From: Bin80 sp965219915
GTDB lineage: Bacteria > Bacteroidota > Rhodothermia > Rhodothermales > Bin80
Length of the DNA: 64,000 nt
NCBI GenBank assembly: GCA_965219915.1
Contig: OZ244794.1
Coordinates: 2,604,001 to 2,668,000, forward strand
Direction of reading: 5' to 3'
Both the position numbers and the translations under genes were made by a program. Under the pieces are notes generated by a model. It searched no databases. It was not told the origin of the DNA and saw nothing but the letters and a program-made list of their open reading frames with translations. Below, in pieces: positions 42,604 through 52,530 of the stretch (the stretch's first letter is position 1; each line of letters starts with the position of its first letter).

Positions 42604-43866
42604 CTATACACCCACCAAAAGCTTCGCGACGGCAGTGCGGACGGACGGGGGAGTTCCGGCTTCGGTCCAGGCGATGTATACGGCATTGCCGTTCCGGGTA
42701 ATACGAGGAACGCCGCTAGCCCGTGAAGCCGAGGTTGCAGCCACCACGGAAGAGGCATCGGGCGTGCCATCGGGGTAAACGCGGCGAACGCGGATCTCGG
42801 CTCCGTCGTCGGTATTCTCAATCCAACTGACTAGAGCTGAACCATCCTGCAACAAGATCGTGTCGAGGCGCCCGATGGGGGAGCCATCGTCGACCTGAAC
42901 GGGAGCGCCGAACGACTGTCCTTCGTCCGCGGAAAAGCTGAGCTTGATGCGGCGTGTGTTCTGGGCGGCTGTAAACCAGGCAAGGGCAATCTGATCACCC
43001 GCTGCTGCTACGGCCGGGCCGTTAACCGGGCATCCCAGAATGTGCCATCGATCTTCGTGCACTGTCTGTGGCGTCGACCAAGTGCCGTTCTGCCACCTGA
43101 CAACCGCAACGTCACGTATTTCTTCGTCTGACCGATCTCTGTACGCCACAATAAGCCCGTTGGTAGTACGGGCTGCCGAGGTCTGGCAGCATTCACAAAT
43201 GCGTTCATCAAGTAGGGTTTCGTCATAAAGCGTGCCGGCATGATTGAGTGTAGCAGCGCGCAGTGTCATCGCTCCCCTCGGTCCGTGACCGTCATGACCT
43301 CCCCCAGTTTCACGTCCGTCGAGCCAAGCAACAAAGAGCCGGCCATCGCTCGCAGGCAGCATTGACACGAAGCCGTGTTCGGTCTGCGTGCCATCCGTAT
43401 GAGGAATCACAGACGGACTCCACGTTTGGCCACCGTCGAAGGATTGGGTCACATGAACATCATAGGCATACGTTGCTTCTGCACTTTTAACCAGATAGTG
43501 CGCTGCTAGCGTACCGTCATCAAGCGAAATCAGCGAAGGAAAGTCGGCCCAATTAACGAACCAGTCCTCTCCTTGGGCGATGGTTTTCGGCGTCGACCAT
43601 GCGTCGTGTTCCAGTCGTGAGAAACGCAAAACATGCCCTCCTTCTGCATGAGGCTCCACCCAACTTAGCAGCACGACCCCTTCGTTGGTGGTATGCAATG
43701 AGGGCGTACTACTTCCGGGACCAGCGGGCGAGTCGATGTCCTGAAACGAGAACGGAGCACCCGTTGCGTTGTCCTGGGTATGGTGTGTACTTTCCGAAGG
43801 CGTGCAGCCGTTGACTACAACGAGCACTGCGGCAAACAGGAAGATTGAAAACCGAGTCGACATCAT
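42604..43866 (-). CDS. BNR-repeat lipoprotein (sialidase-like fold)
   Basis: 420-aa lipoprotein: lipobox VVVNGCTPS, Cys at about 21. Asp-box repeats SFDGGQTW and SADEGQSF, plus several blades ending in hydrophobic-aromatic strands (GVVLLSWVEPHAEG, HEDRWHILGCPVNGP, GNAVYIAWTEAGTP). The CCQTSAARTTNG segment is typical of a sub-group of exo-alpha-sialidase-like proteins often linked to metal or cytochrome systems. The sialidase catalytic arginine triad is not obvious, so I would not call it an active sialidase. Single gene. Confidence 0.75.
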   Translation of the reverse strand: MMSTRFSIFLFAAVLVVVNGCTPSESTHHTQDNATGAPFSFQDIDSPAGPGSSTPSLHTTNEGVVLLSWVEPHAEGGHVLRFSRLEHDAWSTPKTIAQGEDWFVNWADFPSLISLDDGTLAAHYLVKSAEATYAYDVHVTQSFDGGQTWSPSVIPHTDGTQTEHGFVSMLPASDGRLFVAWLDGRETGGGHDGHGPRGAMTLRAATLNHAGTLYDETLLDERICECCQTSAARTTNGLIVAYRDRSDEEIRDVAVVRWQNGTWSTPQTVHEDRWHILGCPVNGPAVAAAGDQIALAWFTAAQNTRRIKLSFSADEGQSFGAPVQVDDGSPIGRLDTILLQDGSALVSWIENTDDGAEIRVRRVYPDGTPDASSVVAATSASRASGVPRITRNGNAVYIAWTEAGTPPSVRTAVAKLLVGV

Positions 43867-44580
43867 GGATAGAATTATGGCCTGAATAGCGGATGGACCT
43901 CCCTAGACTGGCTAATCAGGATTGTCCTGAGAAGGTTTATCTCTCTCTATTCCTTCGTGCCCAGCGACAAACCTCTTACAGTTGCAGGAATCAATAGTTT
44001 TGTCACAGGAAATGTTTGCTCACAAATTAAAATGAAGCTATTGATATAGAGTGTCAGATAATAGAATCATCTCCGAATGGATGGTCATCACTAGCCAAAG
44101 GGGCCTCAGTCTGCAAGAGCAACGATCATCATCGTAGAAGGAATTAAGTGTCTTGTAACTTCCGTTATCTCGTCTGGACGTGCGTGGCGAACGGCTGCAT
44201 TCGTGACAAACCGCACGCGGGGTGAATGTCCTGGCACTTGTATTGCGGCGTGATGTATTGCCAGCCTTAGAATATCTGAATAGTGCATCGGAAGACCTCT
44301 AAGGCTACGGCGCCGGGATTCAGAGCGATTCAGGGATCTTGCTGACCAGGGTTCGCAGCTACTGGAAGTGTGCGAACTACGCGTCTTTGCAATTATATCA
44401 CCTTCGTATTGCGTAGCAGCTTGACGTAGTGCCGGACCAACTCGTGGGGTAGCTTTTCTACGAGCTTCATGGCGGTGCCGATTAGTTAAGTTGGCAAAAA
44501 GACTAGCACGTTGAAGCCGTACCGAGGAAGCTCGTCAACGGAATATGCAGCTCCCCCAACGATCGACGGGAACCCCGCAC
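43867..44580. other. Long intergenic region with possible decayed coding sequence
   Basis: 714 bp. Most frames are short. On the minus strand at about 44402-44475 there is a peptide-like stretch (KLVEKLPHELVRHYVKLL) ending at a stop, preceded out of frame by another protein-like piece (VDELPRYGFNVLVFLPT). This may be the remnant of a gene. No transposase or RNA gene recognised. Confidence 0.35.
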
Positions 44581-45636
44581 TCACGCGACTGTGATCTTCG
44601 AGTTCAGGTAAATATCCTGGATTGCATTCAGGAGTTGACATCCCTCTTCCAAGGGAACCTGAAAAGCCTTGCGGCCTGCAATAAGCCCCGTGCCACCACC
44701 CCGCTTATTGATCACAGCCGCACGAACGGCTTGTGCTATATCATTCTTCCCCTTGGCACCCCCCGAGTGGATTAAACCCACACTTCCAGCATAGCTGGCC
44801 AAAACCTGATACCTCGTGAGATCAATCGGATGCGATGATGACAATTCAGCGTAAACCCGCTCGTCCATGCGCCCATACTCTGCTCCCAGAGCCTTCGCCC
44901 CACCGGTCCACAATGGTTGTTTCTGCTTAACCAAATCAGCCTGCACAGTAGCCGCCTGATGATTAGCTTCGGCAGTCAGGTCTGCCGAAAATATCATGTC
45001 CTTTCCCCCCGCCTGGAGAGCCTTTGGATGTAAGTAGCTGAACAAAATGGTAGCCATGCCCGTGCTATGGGCCTCGGCGAACAGAGAAGACACCGATTGC
45101 AATTCACGGCGAGCTCCTGGCCCTCCGAAATACACCGTGGCTGCAACAGCTACACAGCCCATCTGTGCAGCTTCACGCACACGAGCGAAGAGAATGTTTT
45201 CATAGCGTGCGGGCCAAGTGAACTGATTGTCGTGATTAAGCTTAAGCACCAGCGGAACCTTCCGCCGAGGCATTCTGGCTATAGCTCCCAGGACCCCATA
45301 TGTGCTGACGAGACCGCTGCTACCCCCCTGCTCCGCCAGTTGAAGGATGGCGGCCGGATCCAAATAAATCGGATTGGGAGCGAAGACCATACCGGCCGTA
45401 TGAGCAACCCCATGATCTACAGGAAGCAGGCTAAGGTATCCGGTTCCTCCCAGGCGACCCGCACCGTATAGCGTCTGTAGTGCAGCGAGCACCCTGGGAG
45501 GCCGATCCGAGTCGCTTGAAATGGACTCCAAACGCTGCAAGCCAGAAGCCTTGATGAGCGATTCAGGTACATGCGCACACCGATGCTGAAGCAAGCTATC
45601 TGCCTCAGCCCCAAGAACTGCCGCAACGTCCGTCAT
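44581..45636 (-). CDS. Class I fructose-bisphosphate-type aldolase (FbaB-like)
   Basis: 351-aa TIM-barrel Schiff-base aldolase. The start of the barrel reads YLSLLPVDHGVAHTAG, followed by GGSSGLVSTYGVLGAIAR, VPLVLKLNHDNQFTWPARYE and the C-terminal GLIHSGGAKGKNDIAQAVRAA phosphate-binding region. Its length matches E. coli FbaB (350 aa). It lies 1 nt after an IolG-type dehydrogenase, so it may act as the 2-deoxy-5-keto-gluconate-6-phosphate aldolase of inositol breakdown, normally IolJ (class II), rather than in glycolysis. That is inference from context. Confidence 0.85.
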   Translation of the reverse strand: MTDVAAVLGAEADSLLQHRCAHVPESLIKASGLQRLESISSDSDRPPRVLAALQTLYGAGRLGGTGYLSLLPVDHGVAHTAGMVFAPNPIYLDPAAILQLAEQGGSSGLVSTYGVLGAIARMPRRKVPLVLKLNHDNQFTWPARYENILFARVREAAQMGCVAVAATVYFGGPGARRELQSVSSLFAEAHSTGMATILFSYLHPKALQAGGKDMIFSADLTAEANHQAATVQADLVKQKQPLWTGGAKALGAEYGRMDERVYAELSSSHPIDLTRYQVLASYAGSVGLIHSGGAKGKNDIAQAVRAAVINKRGGGTGLIAGRKAFQVPLEEGCQLLNAIQDIYLNSKITVA

Positions 45637-45637
45637 T

Positions 45638-46663
45638 TCAATTTGTGGAAGCGATCTCCGTAATCTCCACGGGTCGTCCGGCTTTCAGGGAAGCCTTGGC
45701 TGCTAAACCAATTACAACTGGCATCCTGGCCTCGCTTCCTGAAAGCGGAGACGGCTTGCCATCCAGAACAGCTTCAGTAAAGGCTCGCAATTCCTCAATG
45801 TACGCCCCCTTATATCTGTCAAGGAAAAAGTGGTACGGTACATCTCTGCGGACGCTTTCTTCAGTCGACAGTGTTGCGGTGGTCGGATAAGCGTTATCGA
45901 CCCGGATACTACCCTTGCTCCCAAAAACTTCTACGCGCTGATCGTAGCCAAATGCCGATGACCGACCATTCTCAATGGTTAATAATGTGCCATCCCCATA
46001 TTGCAGTACAATGGTCGCCGTATCCACATCTCCGATAGCACCGATGGCTGGATCAACCCTGACCGCAGCAGCGGCATAAACCGTTACAACATCATGCCCC
46101 ATCAGAAAACAGGACATGTCGAAATCATGTATGGTCATATCAAGAAAAAGCCCTCCCGAAGTGCGCAAAAACTCTATCGGTGGCGGCGCGGGATCCCGAC
46201 TTGCAATATGCACTGAATATGGTGTGCCGATCTCCCCGTCATCTATTGCCCTGCGAATACGTTGATAGCTAGGATCAAAACGTTTCTGAAATCCTACTTG
46301 GAATAGAACACCTGCTGACTCCACTGCCTCCAGAGCACTGTCTATGCGCTCCAGTGTTAAGTCGATGGGCTTTTCACAAAAAATATGCTTACCTGCACCA
46401 GCGGCAGCTTCGATAATCTCGGTGTGCGTTGTGCTTGACGTACAGATTGCGACTGCATCCACATCATTGCGATCCAGAATACTTGACACGGATATTCCAT
46501 AATCGTCAATTCCACATGCGGCCGCGCAGGATTGCGCCAGTTCCTCTTGTAGATCAACTACCGACACGAGCCTTGCACGCGGCACATGGTGTACAATGTG
46601 CTCCGCGTGCATCTTCCCTATACGCCCGGCCCCAAGAACAGCTATTCGCAGAGGTTCCTTCAT
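45638..46663 (-). CDS. iolG: Inositol 2-dehydrogenase-like Gfo/Idh/MocA oxidoreductase
   Basis: 341-aa NAD(P)-dependent dehydrogenase that, in the IolG group, oxidises myo-inositol to scyllo-inosose. The Rossmann motif is IAVLGAGRIGKMHAEHI, the family motif FCEKPIDLT (EKP), and the catalytic region GGLFLDMTIHDFDMSCFLMG with the Asp-x3-His pattern. The C-terminal sheet reads EVFGSKGSIRVDN. It is 1 nt upstream of the class I aldolase gene, same strand. The inositol assignment rests on similarity to IolG proteins and on iolD and iolA being 6-12 kb away. Confidence 0.85.
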   Translation of the reverse strand: MKEPLRIAVLGAGRIGKMHAEHIVHHVPRARLVSVVDLQEELAQSCAAACGIDDYGISVSSILDRNDVDAVAICTSSTTHTEIIEAAAGAGKHIFCEKPIDLTLERIDSALEAVESAGVLFQVGFQKRFDPSYQRIRRAIDDGEIGTPYSVHIASRDPAPPPIEFLRTSGGLFLDMTIHDFDMSCFLMGHDVVTVYAAAAVRVDPAIGAIGDVDTATIVLQYGDGTLLTIENGRSSAFGYDQRVEVFGSKGSIRVDNAYPTTATLSTEESVRRDVPYHFFLDRYKGAYIEELRAFTEAVLDGKPSPLSGSEARMPVVIGLAAKASLKAGRPVEITEIASTN

Positions 46664-46819
46664 GATATTTCAAAACCGAATTTGATTAGTAACTGAACGC
46701 CCGAACATTACGAAATCGAACACTGTACGGGCAAGCGCAATTGGATTGATCCCTACCCAGCGAGACGACAACTACCGTCTTAATGCCCTTCCGTTCTACT
46801 ATACAATCTGCCGGCAGCA

Positions 46820-49800
46820 TTAAAACGCGTCAAGCTGTTTGACGATCGCAGAAAGCTCCTCCTGCAGCTGCGCAAGGCGGTCATACGCATCCTGACCGGG
46901 ACGATAGTCTCCTCGAGAAACAAAACCGGACAGATACCCCAGTTGACTTATGAGCATAGGCTGAGGATAACTGTCCCCCGTCTCCGTTTCGAGCAATGCG
47001 TGTAATCCGTTGAGTGTCTCCGTGTGCGCTTTACTTTCCGAGGTTTCCATCAGCGATTCTATACGCTGAACTGCCTCCGCCGCATCGACGCGAACCTGCG
47101 CCAGCTCCAGGCCAAAATCGAATTGTGCCTCTAAATCGCTCACGTTAACATTGTCGGCAGCCACACGCGGATCCATTAGAATTGTGCCTTCCTGCGAAAA
47201 TGTATCTCCGTCCACATTAAGGCGCAAAGTATACATTCCCGGGGGAAGAACTGGGCCGGGCAAATTGCCTCCATCCGGCAATTCGAACCCATTGTGACGC
47301 AGATTCCACGTATATCTGTGCATTCCTGGTCCACGCCGCAAGACCGCTCCAGCAGGACGCCGTGAAACCGGACCACGCATTCCCTGAACAGCTGCTGATT
47401 CGGGTTGCAACTCTTCAGCTTCAATTTTTCGAACAACCTCACCTTTGTCATTTACGACCTCCAATGAGACCTCGCCAACTTGTTCTTCCTTGAAGTAATA
47501 ATCGATGACCATGCCCGGTCTAGGATAAGTAGGGGCAGCAACACCACCTCCCCAACCATACCTCATCCTGTATGCATCACGTATCGGAAAGAGATGGGCC
47601 TCAGAGTTGGTGATTTCCGGTGCCATTTGGTGCAATACGGTGATGTTATCCAAAATCCAGAATCCACGCCCCATGGTCGACACAACCAAATCGCCGCGAT
47701 GAACTTTCAGGTCTGTGACCGGAGTTACGGGCAACCCCTGCTGAAACCCCTCCCAAGTGATACCGTCATTCAAGGACACGAATAATCCAAACTCTGTTCC
47801 AGCATAAAGCAACCCTTCCCTGTCAGGATCTTCACGAATCACACGTGTCGGGAAATCCTCGGGAATTCCATTATAGCCATCTGTCAATAGGGTCCAAGTT
47901 GCCCCAAAATCCGTCGTCCGGTAAATGTACGGTCGAAAATCCCCGAGTAAATACCGATATCCCGCTACATAGGCCTTGCCGGCCGCGTGTGGTGAAGGAT
48001 CAATCGTTTGTATACGGCCCTCAGGGGGCATCCCAGGTGGAGTAACCTCCGTCCATGTCTCTCCACCATCCTGCGTCACGTGTACTGGACCATCATTTGC
48101 TCCCGTCCAGATCACGTTTGCTTCCACAGGAGATACCTCAATCACATACAGCGTACTGTAGTGCTCCTCTCCGGTAATGTCCCTGGTGATTGGACCGCCG
48201 CTGATTACTTGACGCTCGGGCCTGAAAGCGGTCAAGTCGCCACTGATCGTCTCCCAAGTGCGTCCTTCATCCGTGGTGCGGTGGACATATTGCGATCCAT
48301 GGTATATCACGTTAGCATCATGCGGGGAAATTTCAATTGGAACAACGCGCTGGAATCGATACGGTAACTCGCGTGGATTGACACCATACATGTTGATCCC
48401 ACCTACATAGTAGGACTGCTCCTGGCCTGTCGCACGATTATACCGACTAAATCTGCCCTTACAATTACTGTAAACAATTGTGGCATCTACTGGGCTAGGG
48501 ACAGAGGGGCCGGTCTCGCAGCCTCCAATGGCTTCCCAATATGCTGTCGGACCACCCGGACGTGAGTCTGGAGGCAGGCTTGGTACGGCAACCGTAGTGT
48601 TGTCCTGCTGACCCGCATAAGCCCAGTATGGAAACCGCTCATCTACGTCGACCTGATAGAGCTCCGCCGTGGGCTGATTGTGTTGGGTTGACCATGTTCG
48701 TCCACCGTCCCTCGTGACATTCGCCCCGCCATCATTAGACTGTACAATAATTCGTGAATCGTCTGGATTGATCCACATATCATGGTTATCACCATGCGGA
48801 GTGCCTACACGTGCCCATTCTGTCCCACCATTCACGGACCGCCATAGTGCGAGGTTGTTCACCCACACTATATCGGCATCTGACGGATCTGCATCCACGT
48901 TTGTGTAATAGAATGGACGCGTCATGAGATAGCCCTCCGTACTTACCACATGCCAGGTAGCCCCATTGTCGTTAGATCTATAGAGACCTTCCTCTTCCGG
49001 AACGGCCTCCACCAATGCGTACACCCGGCTTGGATCTGCCGGGCTTACTGCGAAATCAATTTTACCAATGAGACCTTGCGGCAAGCCCTCCGTGCTCCTG
49101 GACCAGGTTTTGCCTGCATCGCGTGAAACATAGACGCCATTCTCGCTGCCATCATCCCCACTTATAATCGTCCATGGTTTGCGCTCAGCATGCCATAGCG
49201 CTGCGTACACGACCGCAGGATTACCCGGTGCAAGCTCAATATCTACTGCCCCCGTCCTCTCTGATACAAACAGTACATGCTCCCAGCTCTCACCCCCGTC
49301 AACTGACTTGAACACACCGCGTTGTGGATTGGGACCAAATGGGTTGCCGAGCGCAGCTACATACACCACTTGTGGATTGGTTGGGTGCACGACCACGGAA
49401 CCAATCTGGCCGGCCTCCCGAAGCCCTATATGCTGCCAGGATTCGCCTCCATCCGTTGACTTATACATGCCCCGACCAATTATCACATTGCTGCGAATAC
49501 CGTCTGACCCCGTCCCCACGTATACAATGTTAGGGTCGGCATCCGCTACATCAATAGATCCTATGGAACCTGTTTCAAAGTACCCGTCAGAAATATTGTC
49601 CCAACTCACGCCATAGTCTGTTGTCTTCCAGGCGCCACCCCCGGTTGCCCCCATATAAAAAGTGCCGGGATCCGCCCTATGACCAGTAACTGTTGTTACG
49701 CGCCCCCCGCGTGATGGACCTATGTAGCGAAATTCCAAGTCCTTGAGCAACTCTCCAGTCTGCGCCTCTGCCGCAGCGCAGAAGAACATACAGACGAACA

Positions 49801-49837
49801 CTAAGGTCCAAGACACTGTGAATCTATTAATCATCAT
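46820..49837 (-). CDS. Large secreted VPS10/BNR-repeat beta-propeller protein
   Basis: 1005-aa exported protein with Sec leader (TLVFVCMFFCAAAEAQ). It has the sortilin/VPS10-like or WD40/YVTN/BNR layout: FRYIGPSRGGRVTTVTGH, then at least nine Asp-boxes such as STDGGESW, SVDGGESW, SRDAGKTW, SNDNGATW, TRDGGRTW, TTDEGRTW, TQDGGETW, TTDFGATW and SLNDGITW. After about residue 700 comes a domain with HRYTWNLRHNGFELP and LPPGMYTLRLNVDG, an FlgD/Por-like sandwich, then a helical tail (LAQLQEELSAIVKQLD). Homologues are common in Bacteroidota and Acidobacteriota; substrate unknown. It sits between the iolG and hipBA genes on the same strand. Confidence 0.85.
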   Translation of the reverse strand: MMINRFTVSWTLVFVCMFFCAAAEAQTGELLKDLEFRYIGPSRGGRVTTVTGHRADPGTFYMGATGGGAWKTTDYGVSWDNISDGYFETGSIGSIDVADADPNIVYVGTGSDGIRSNVIIGRGMYKSTDGGESWQHIGLREAGQIGSVVVHPTNPQVVYVAALGNPFGPNPQRGVFKSVDGGESWEHVLFVSERTGAVDIELAPGNPAVVYAALWHAERKPWTIISGDDGSENGVYVSRDAGKTWSRSTEGLPQGLIGKIDFAVSPADPSRVYALVEAVPEEEGLYRSNDNGATWHVVSTEGYLMTRPFYYTNVDADPSDADIVWVNNLALWRSVNGGTEWARVGTPHGDNHDMWINPDDSRIIVQSNDGGANVTRDGGRTWSTQHNQPTAELYQVDVDERFPYWAYAGQQDNTTVAVPSLPPDSRPGGPTAYWEAIGGCETGPSVPSPVDATIVYSNCKGRFSRYNRATGQEQSYYVGGINMYGVNPRELPYRFQRVVPIEISPHDANVIYHGSQYVHRTTDEGRTWETISGDLTAFRPERQVISGGPITRDITGEEHYSTLYVIEVSPVEANVIWTGANDGPVHVTQDGGETWTEVTPPGMPPEGRIQTIDPSPHAAGKAYVAGYRYLLGDFRPYIYRTTDFGATWTLLTDGYNGIPEDFPTRVIREDPDREGLLYAGTEFGLFVSLNDGITWEGFQQGLPVTPVTDLKVHRGDLVVSTMGRGFWILDNITVLHQMAPEITNSEAHLFPIRDAYRMRYGWGGGVAAPTYPRPGMVIDYYFKEEQVGEVSLEVVNDKGEVVRKIEAEELQPESAAVQGMRGPVSRRPAGAVLRRGPGMHRYTWNLRHNGFELPDGGNLPGPVLPPGMYTLRLNVDGDTFSQEGTILMDPRVAADNVNVSDLEAQFDFGLELAQVRVDAAEAVQRIESLMETSESKAHTETLNGLHALLETETGDSYPQPMLISQLGYLSGFVSRGDYRPGQDAYDRLAQLQEELSAIVKQLDAF

Positions 49838-50190
49838 TTCTCATCTGGTTGTTAAGCTACAAAGCCGAGATCCTATGCACCCGACAAAGATGCCCAGATT
49901 CGGAATGTCCGTAGCAGGCGGTGAATCGCACTATTAAAGTATACTGATCCTTTACCAATCGCGGTGAGTCTTTTGTTGCCAATCCAGCGGGCTGCTACTC
50001 ATGAGTCCAAGAACGATGCTTCATTAACGAAGGGTCATGATGGTTGCAACAAGGCATCGCTGCATCGGGGGACTGGCATGGTCAAAATTAGCTTAAACGT
50101 GGCATTCGTAGCCGAGGAAACAGGTTTAAGCGGAGTATTTTGTTCTTGTTCCAGCAGTAGCGTTATCCCGCATACATCTCATCTGCTGAT
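49838..50190. other. Intergenic region, no supported gene
   Basis: 353 bp between the end of hipA and the start of the VPS10-like gene. Contains the promoter of the latter. No ORF with a family match; no terminator with a clear stem and T-run seen. Confidence 0.4.
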
Positions 50191-51408
50191 CTACTGTCTG
50201 GCAACTGGAATCTTGTTCAGATGCTTGTCAATCGTTGCAACCATGTCCATTGAGAGTGCAAGATTGTTTTTCTTTGTGCTCCATGCTTCATGAAATCTTG
50301 TCACAGTCTCTTTGGCTGTATTTAATACAAGCTTTTCCGGCAAGCGCGCTTTGCCTGCCAAGTGTGAGAGTTCATCAAATGAAAACTCTGCAAAGCGTTT
50401 CGTGCGGCTGAATTTGAGCGCGAATTTCTCGTCCGGAATGTAACAAATGGTTGACACAAAATCATACGCTGGTGCTAAGGATGCATTCTGTTGGTCCGTA
50501 TACATGAGCGACCAATTCTTCAAGTGCATATCTGCATTACCAATGAGCACATTGAAAACAAGTCGTCTGACCAACTCTTCTATATCTTTCTGATGAGACT
50601 CTAAGCCAACGACGCTTGCAATATTGCGGATAGAAGCCTTGTCATATTTGGCTTCGGGATAAATCCCAAAAACTTGGGCAAAGTCTTCAAAGTGGATAGG
50701 TTTGCCACCGGATGGCCGGTCGAACCGGTCAATAGCAAATGCATGGGTACCGAAGGTGTCAATGTCATCCGGTAAGTTTTCTATTGCATCAACCCTGATC
50801 AATTTCACACTTGGAACATCAATTCCGATGTCGCGCGCAAGCTCCATCATACTATACTCGTTCTCAGGAAGTGCATCAAATTGCCTAGACGGTAACTTTA
50901 TAATCCGATCACCGCCTATCCCCCGCACGGGAATGGTGAGCCCCTTACGTGCATCCGCGATCGCTGAAAATTTCAGTTGTACACCGGCTAGGGAAAATCG
51001 CAGAGCTTTTTCCCGAAATTCTTTCACGTACCCGTGATGCACCGTTGGCGGATATTCCCCTCCATCGGCAGGCTGAACAACGACAGCACCCGGTAAATCT
51101 TGGCCAAGCGCCCACAATAGGAAAAACTCACGTTCGCTCTTGACATGGGCTCGTTGAGCTAAGTAACGGCGTAAATAACCCTCTGGCAAAAGATTTGAAA
51201 ACCAGGGAATAACCCTGGTTAGTCTCGATTTGAAGTCTGTAATCAAATGTCCAAGCGAATCCTTGAACCCTAAACCTAGAATCGAACGGCTCCGATCGTT
51301 TATGTATTCTTCTGTAAAAGCGAACAGTGTACGGTCGCCGCCAACATGGATCAACGTTGCGATCTTTTTCCCGTGAAGAAGTACTTCTAAAACTGAAACA
51401 TCAGGCAT
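50191..51408 (-). CDS. hipA: HipA-type serine/threonine kinase toxin
   Basis: Type II toxin kinase of about 405 aa; the E. coli protein phosphorylates glutamyl-tRNA synthetase and induces persistence. Seen: N-terminal couple domain (VSVLEVLLHGKKIATLIHVGGD), the loop region IIKLPSRQFDALPENEYSMM, FAIDRFDRPSGGKP, the catalytic loop NVLIGNADMHLKNWSLMY, and the metal-binding LAPAYDFVSTICY. All kinase motifs look intact. Its start overlaps hipB; ATGs at 51408, 51414 and 51420 all fit. The hipB stop (51401-51403) lies within it, so the two are co-translated. Confidence 0.9.
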   Translation of the reverse strand: MPDVSVLEVLLHGKKIATLIHVGGDRTLFAFTEEYINDRSRSILGLGFKDSLGHLITDFKSRLTRVIPWFSNLLPEGYLRRYLAQRAHVKSEREFFLLWALGQDLPGAVVVQPADGGEYPPTVHHGYVKEFREKALRFSLAGVQLKFSAIADARKGLTIPVRGIGGDRIIKLPSRQFDALPENEYSMMELARDIGIDVPSVKLIRVDAIENLPDDIDTFGTHAFAIDRFDRPSGGKPIHFEDFAQVFGIYPEAKYDKASIRNIASVVGLESHQKDIEELVRRLVFNVLIGNADMHLKNWSLMYTDQQNASLAPAYDFVSTICYIPDEKFALKFSRTKRFAEFSFDELSHLAGKARLPEKLVLNTAKETVTRFHEAWSTKKNNLALSMDMVATIDKHLNKIPVARQ

Positions 51409-52000
51409 CGCCATCCTCATCGTTGAGAGAATAAACGGGTCTTGGGCGAAGCCTTTGATTTGGTAAAGCCTCCATGTGTTCAAGTTGGCTACGGAGCTTC
51501 TCCGTCCGCTTCATCAGTCTTGCCAAGCTCTCGGAGTCAATGGGGTTTTTCTGCAGACGTTCTAGGTATTTCGCCCAACGCTTGAAGCTAATGATCTGAC
51601 CGGTCGGAATGTGGACCTTCTTGAAAAAGTTCGCATGCTCTTTTAAGCGCTCAAACTCCTTTGACCGTTGATCTTGCTTAGCCAGTTCTTGCAAAACGTG
51701 GTCAAGGGCTAACTGGGCACTGGCAAGTTGTTCAGGATCAATTGTTGTCCTGAGGGTTGTGCTTCTAACAATCGACTGAACGGCCGGTACAGCTTTTTTG
51801 GGCACCAGTTCAAGCTCCAATCCCAACGCTCTGAACAATGCCACCAAACTTGAAAGACGCAGATCAACTGCGCCATTTTCGAATTTTGATATTTGCGCCT
51901 GCGACACACCAGACTTGGTGCTTAATTCTCTTTGGCTCAAACCTGTATCTATTCTTGCCTTTCTGAGAGCGACATTGAGATGACTCGCTTTGTAGCTCAT
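51401..52000 (-). CDS. hipB: HipB-like XRE antitoxin with long C-terminal extension
   Basis: 199-aa DNA-binding antitoxin and repressor. The helix-turn-helix is near the N-terminus: RIDTGLSQRELSTKSGVSQAQ then ISKFENGAVDLRLSSLVALF. Typical HipB has about 90-110 aa; this protein adds about 120 residues of charged, coiled-coil-like sequence (LAKQDQRSKEFERLKEH, LARLMKRTEKLRSQLEHME). The extension may fold against HipA or dimerise the repressor. It precedes and overlaps hipA. The AT-rich repeat array just upstream is its probable operator. Confidence 0.88.
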   Translation of the reverse strand: MSYKASHLNVALRKARIDTGLSQRELSTKSGVSQAQISKFENGAVDLRLSSLVALFRALGLELELVPKKAVPAVQSIVRSTTLRTTIDPEQLASAQLALDHVLQELAKQDQRSKEFERLKEHANFFKKVHIPTGQIISFKRWAKYLERLQKNPIDSESLARLMKRTEKLRSQLEHMEALPNQRLRPRPVYSLNDEDGDA

Positions 52001-52010
52001 TTGACAGTCT

Positions 52011-52054
52011 ATAATATATCAAATTAACATGTTGATATCTAATAATATATCAAA
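52011..52054 (-). promoter_or_regulatory. hipBA operator/promoter: direct repeats around an inverted half-site
   Basis: ATAATATATCAAA occurs exactly twice, at 52011-52023 and 52042-52054, 31 bp (three turns) apart. Between them lies the inverse half-site TTGATAT (52032-52038), which forms an inverted repeat with each flanking ATATCAA. It begins 10 bp before the hipB ATG. Such arrays are how HipB and other antitoxins autoregulate, so this is a confident operator candidate. Confidence 0.65.
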
Positions 52055-52530
52055 ACCCTGGCAAATAAACACCAGCACGATGTCGGGAGTCATTTCAAAC
52101 AAGTGAGGTACCACAAAACAAGTGATCCCGACGTGGGGGCAGGACAATCGTTACGGGCTAGAAATCGGTTTAGAGATGATTCCGTTACCTTCTGGTCGAA
52201 ACCATACGCTAGTTCTTTATCTACCGAGGGATCAGTGATACATTGCAGAATTCTCACAAATTTCTCCACCTGGCCTAAACCGCTTGATTCAAATTCACCG
52301 TTACGCAGTTAGATAAATTCTAGGCAGTACCCCCACTATTTTGGAATTGTAGCCAGACGTCCAACCCCGTTACAGGTCCCCACCTGATTCAATACCTGCG
52401 TCTATCCGGCTGTCACGCTGTTTCAGGAACGATCACAAGCTGTCTCTCATCCACAACCTCCCCCGAACGAGTGCCCGTCAAGTACTTATGCTTTCCTGTT
52501 GTTAGATGGCAATTGTTGCATCTGACAAGA
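52055..52530. other. Intergenic region, no supported gene
   Basis: 476 bp between the hip operator and the end of iolA. I see no ORF with a family match and no repeat. The junction may mark where hipBA and its upstream region entered the inositol locus. Confidence 0.35.

Noticed and set aside
42604..43866. Calling this BNR lipoprotein an active sialidase
   Set aside because: Asp-boxes are present but the arginine triad and the RIP motif of sialidases are not evident.
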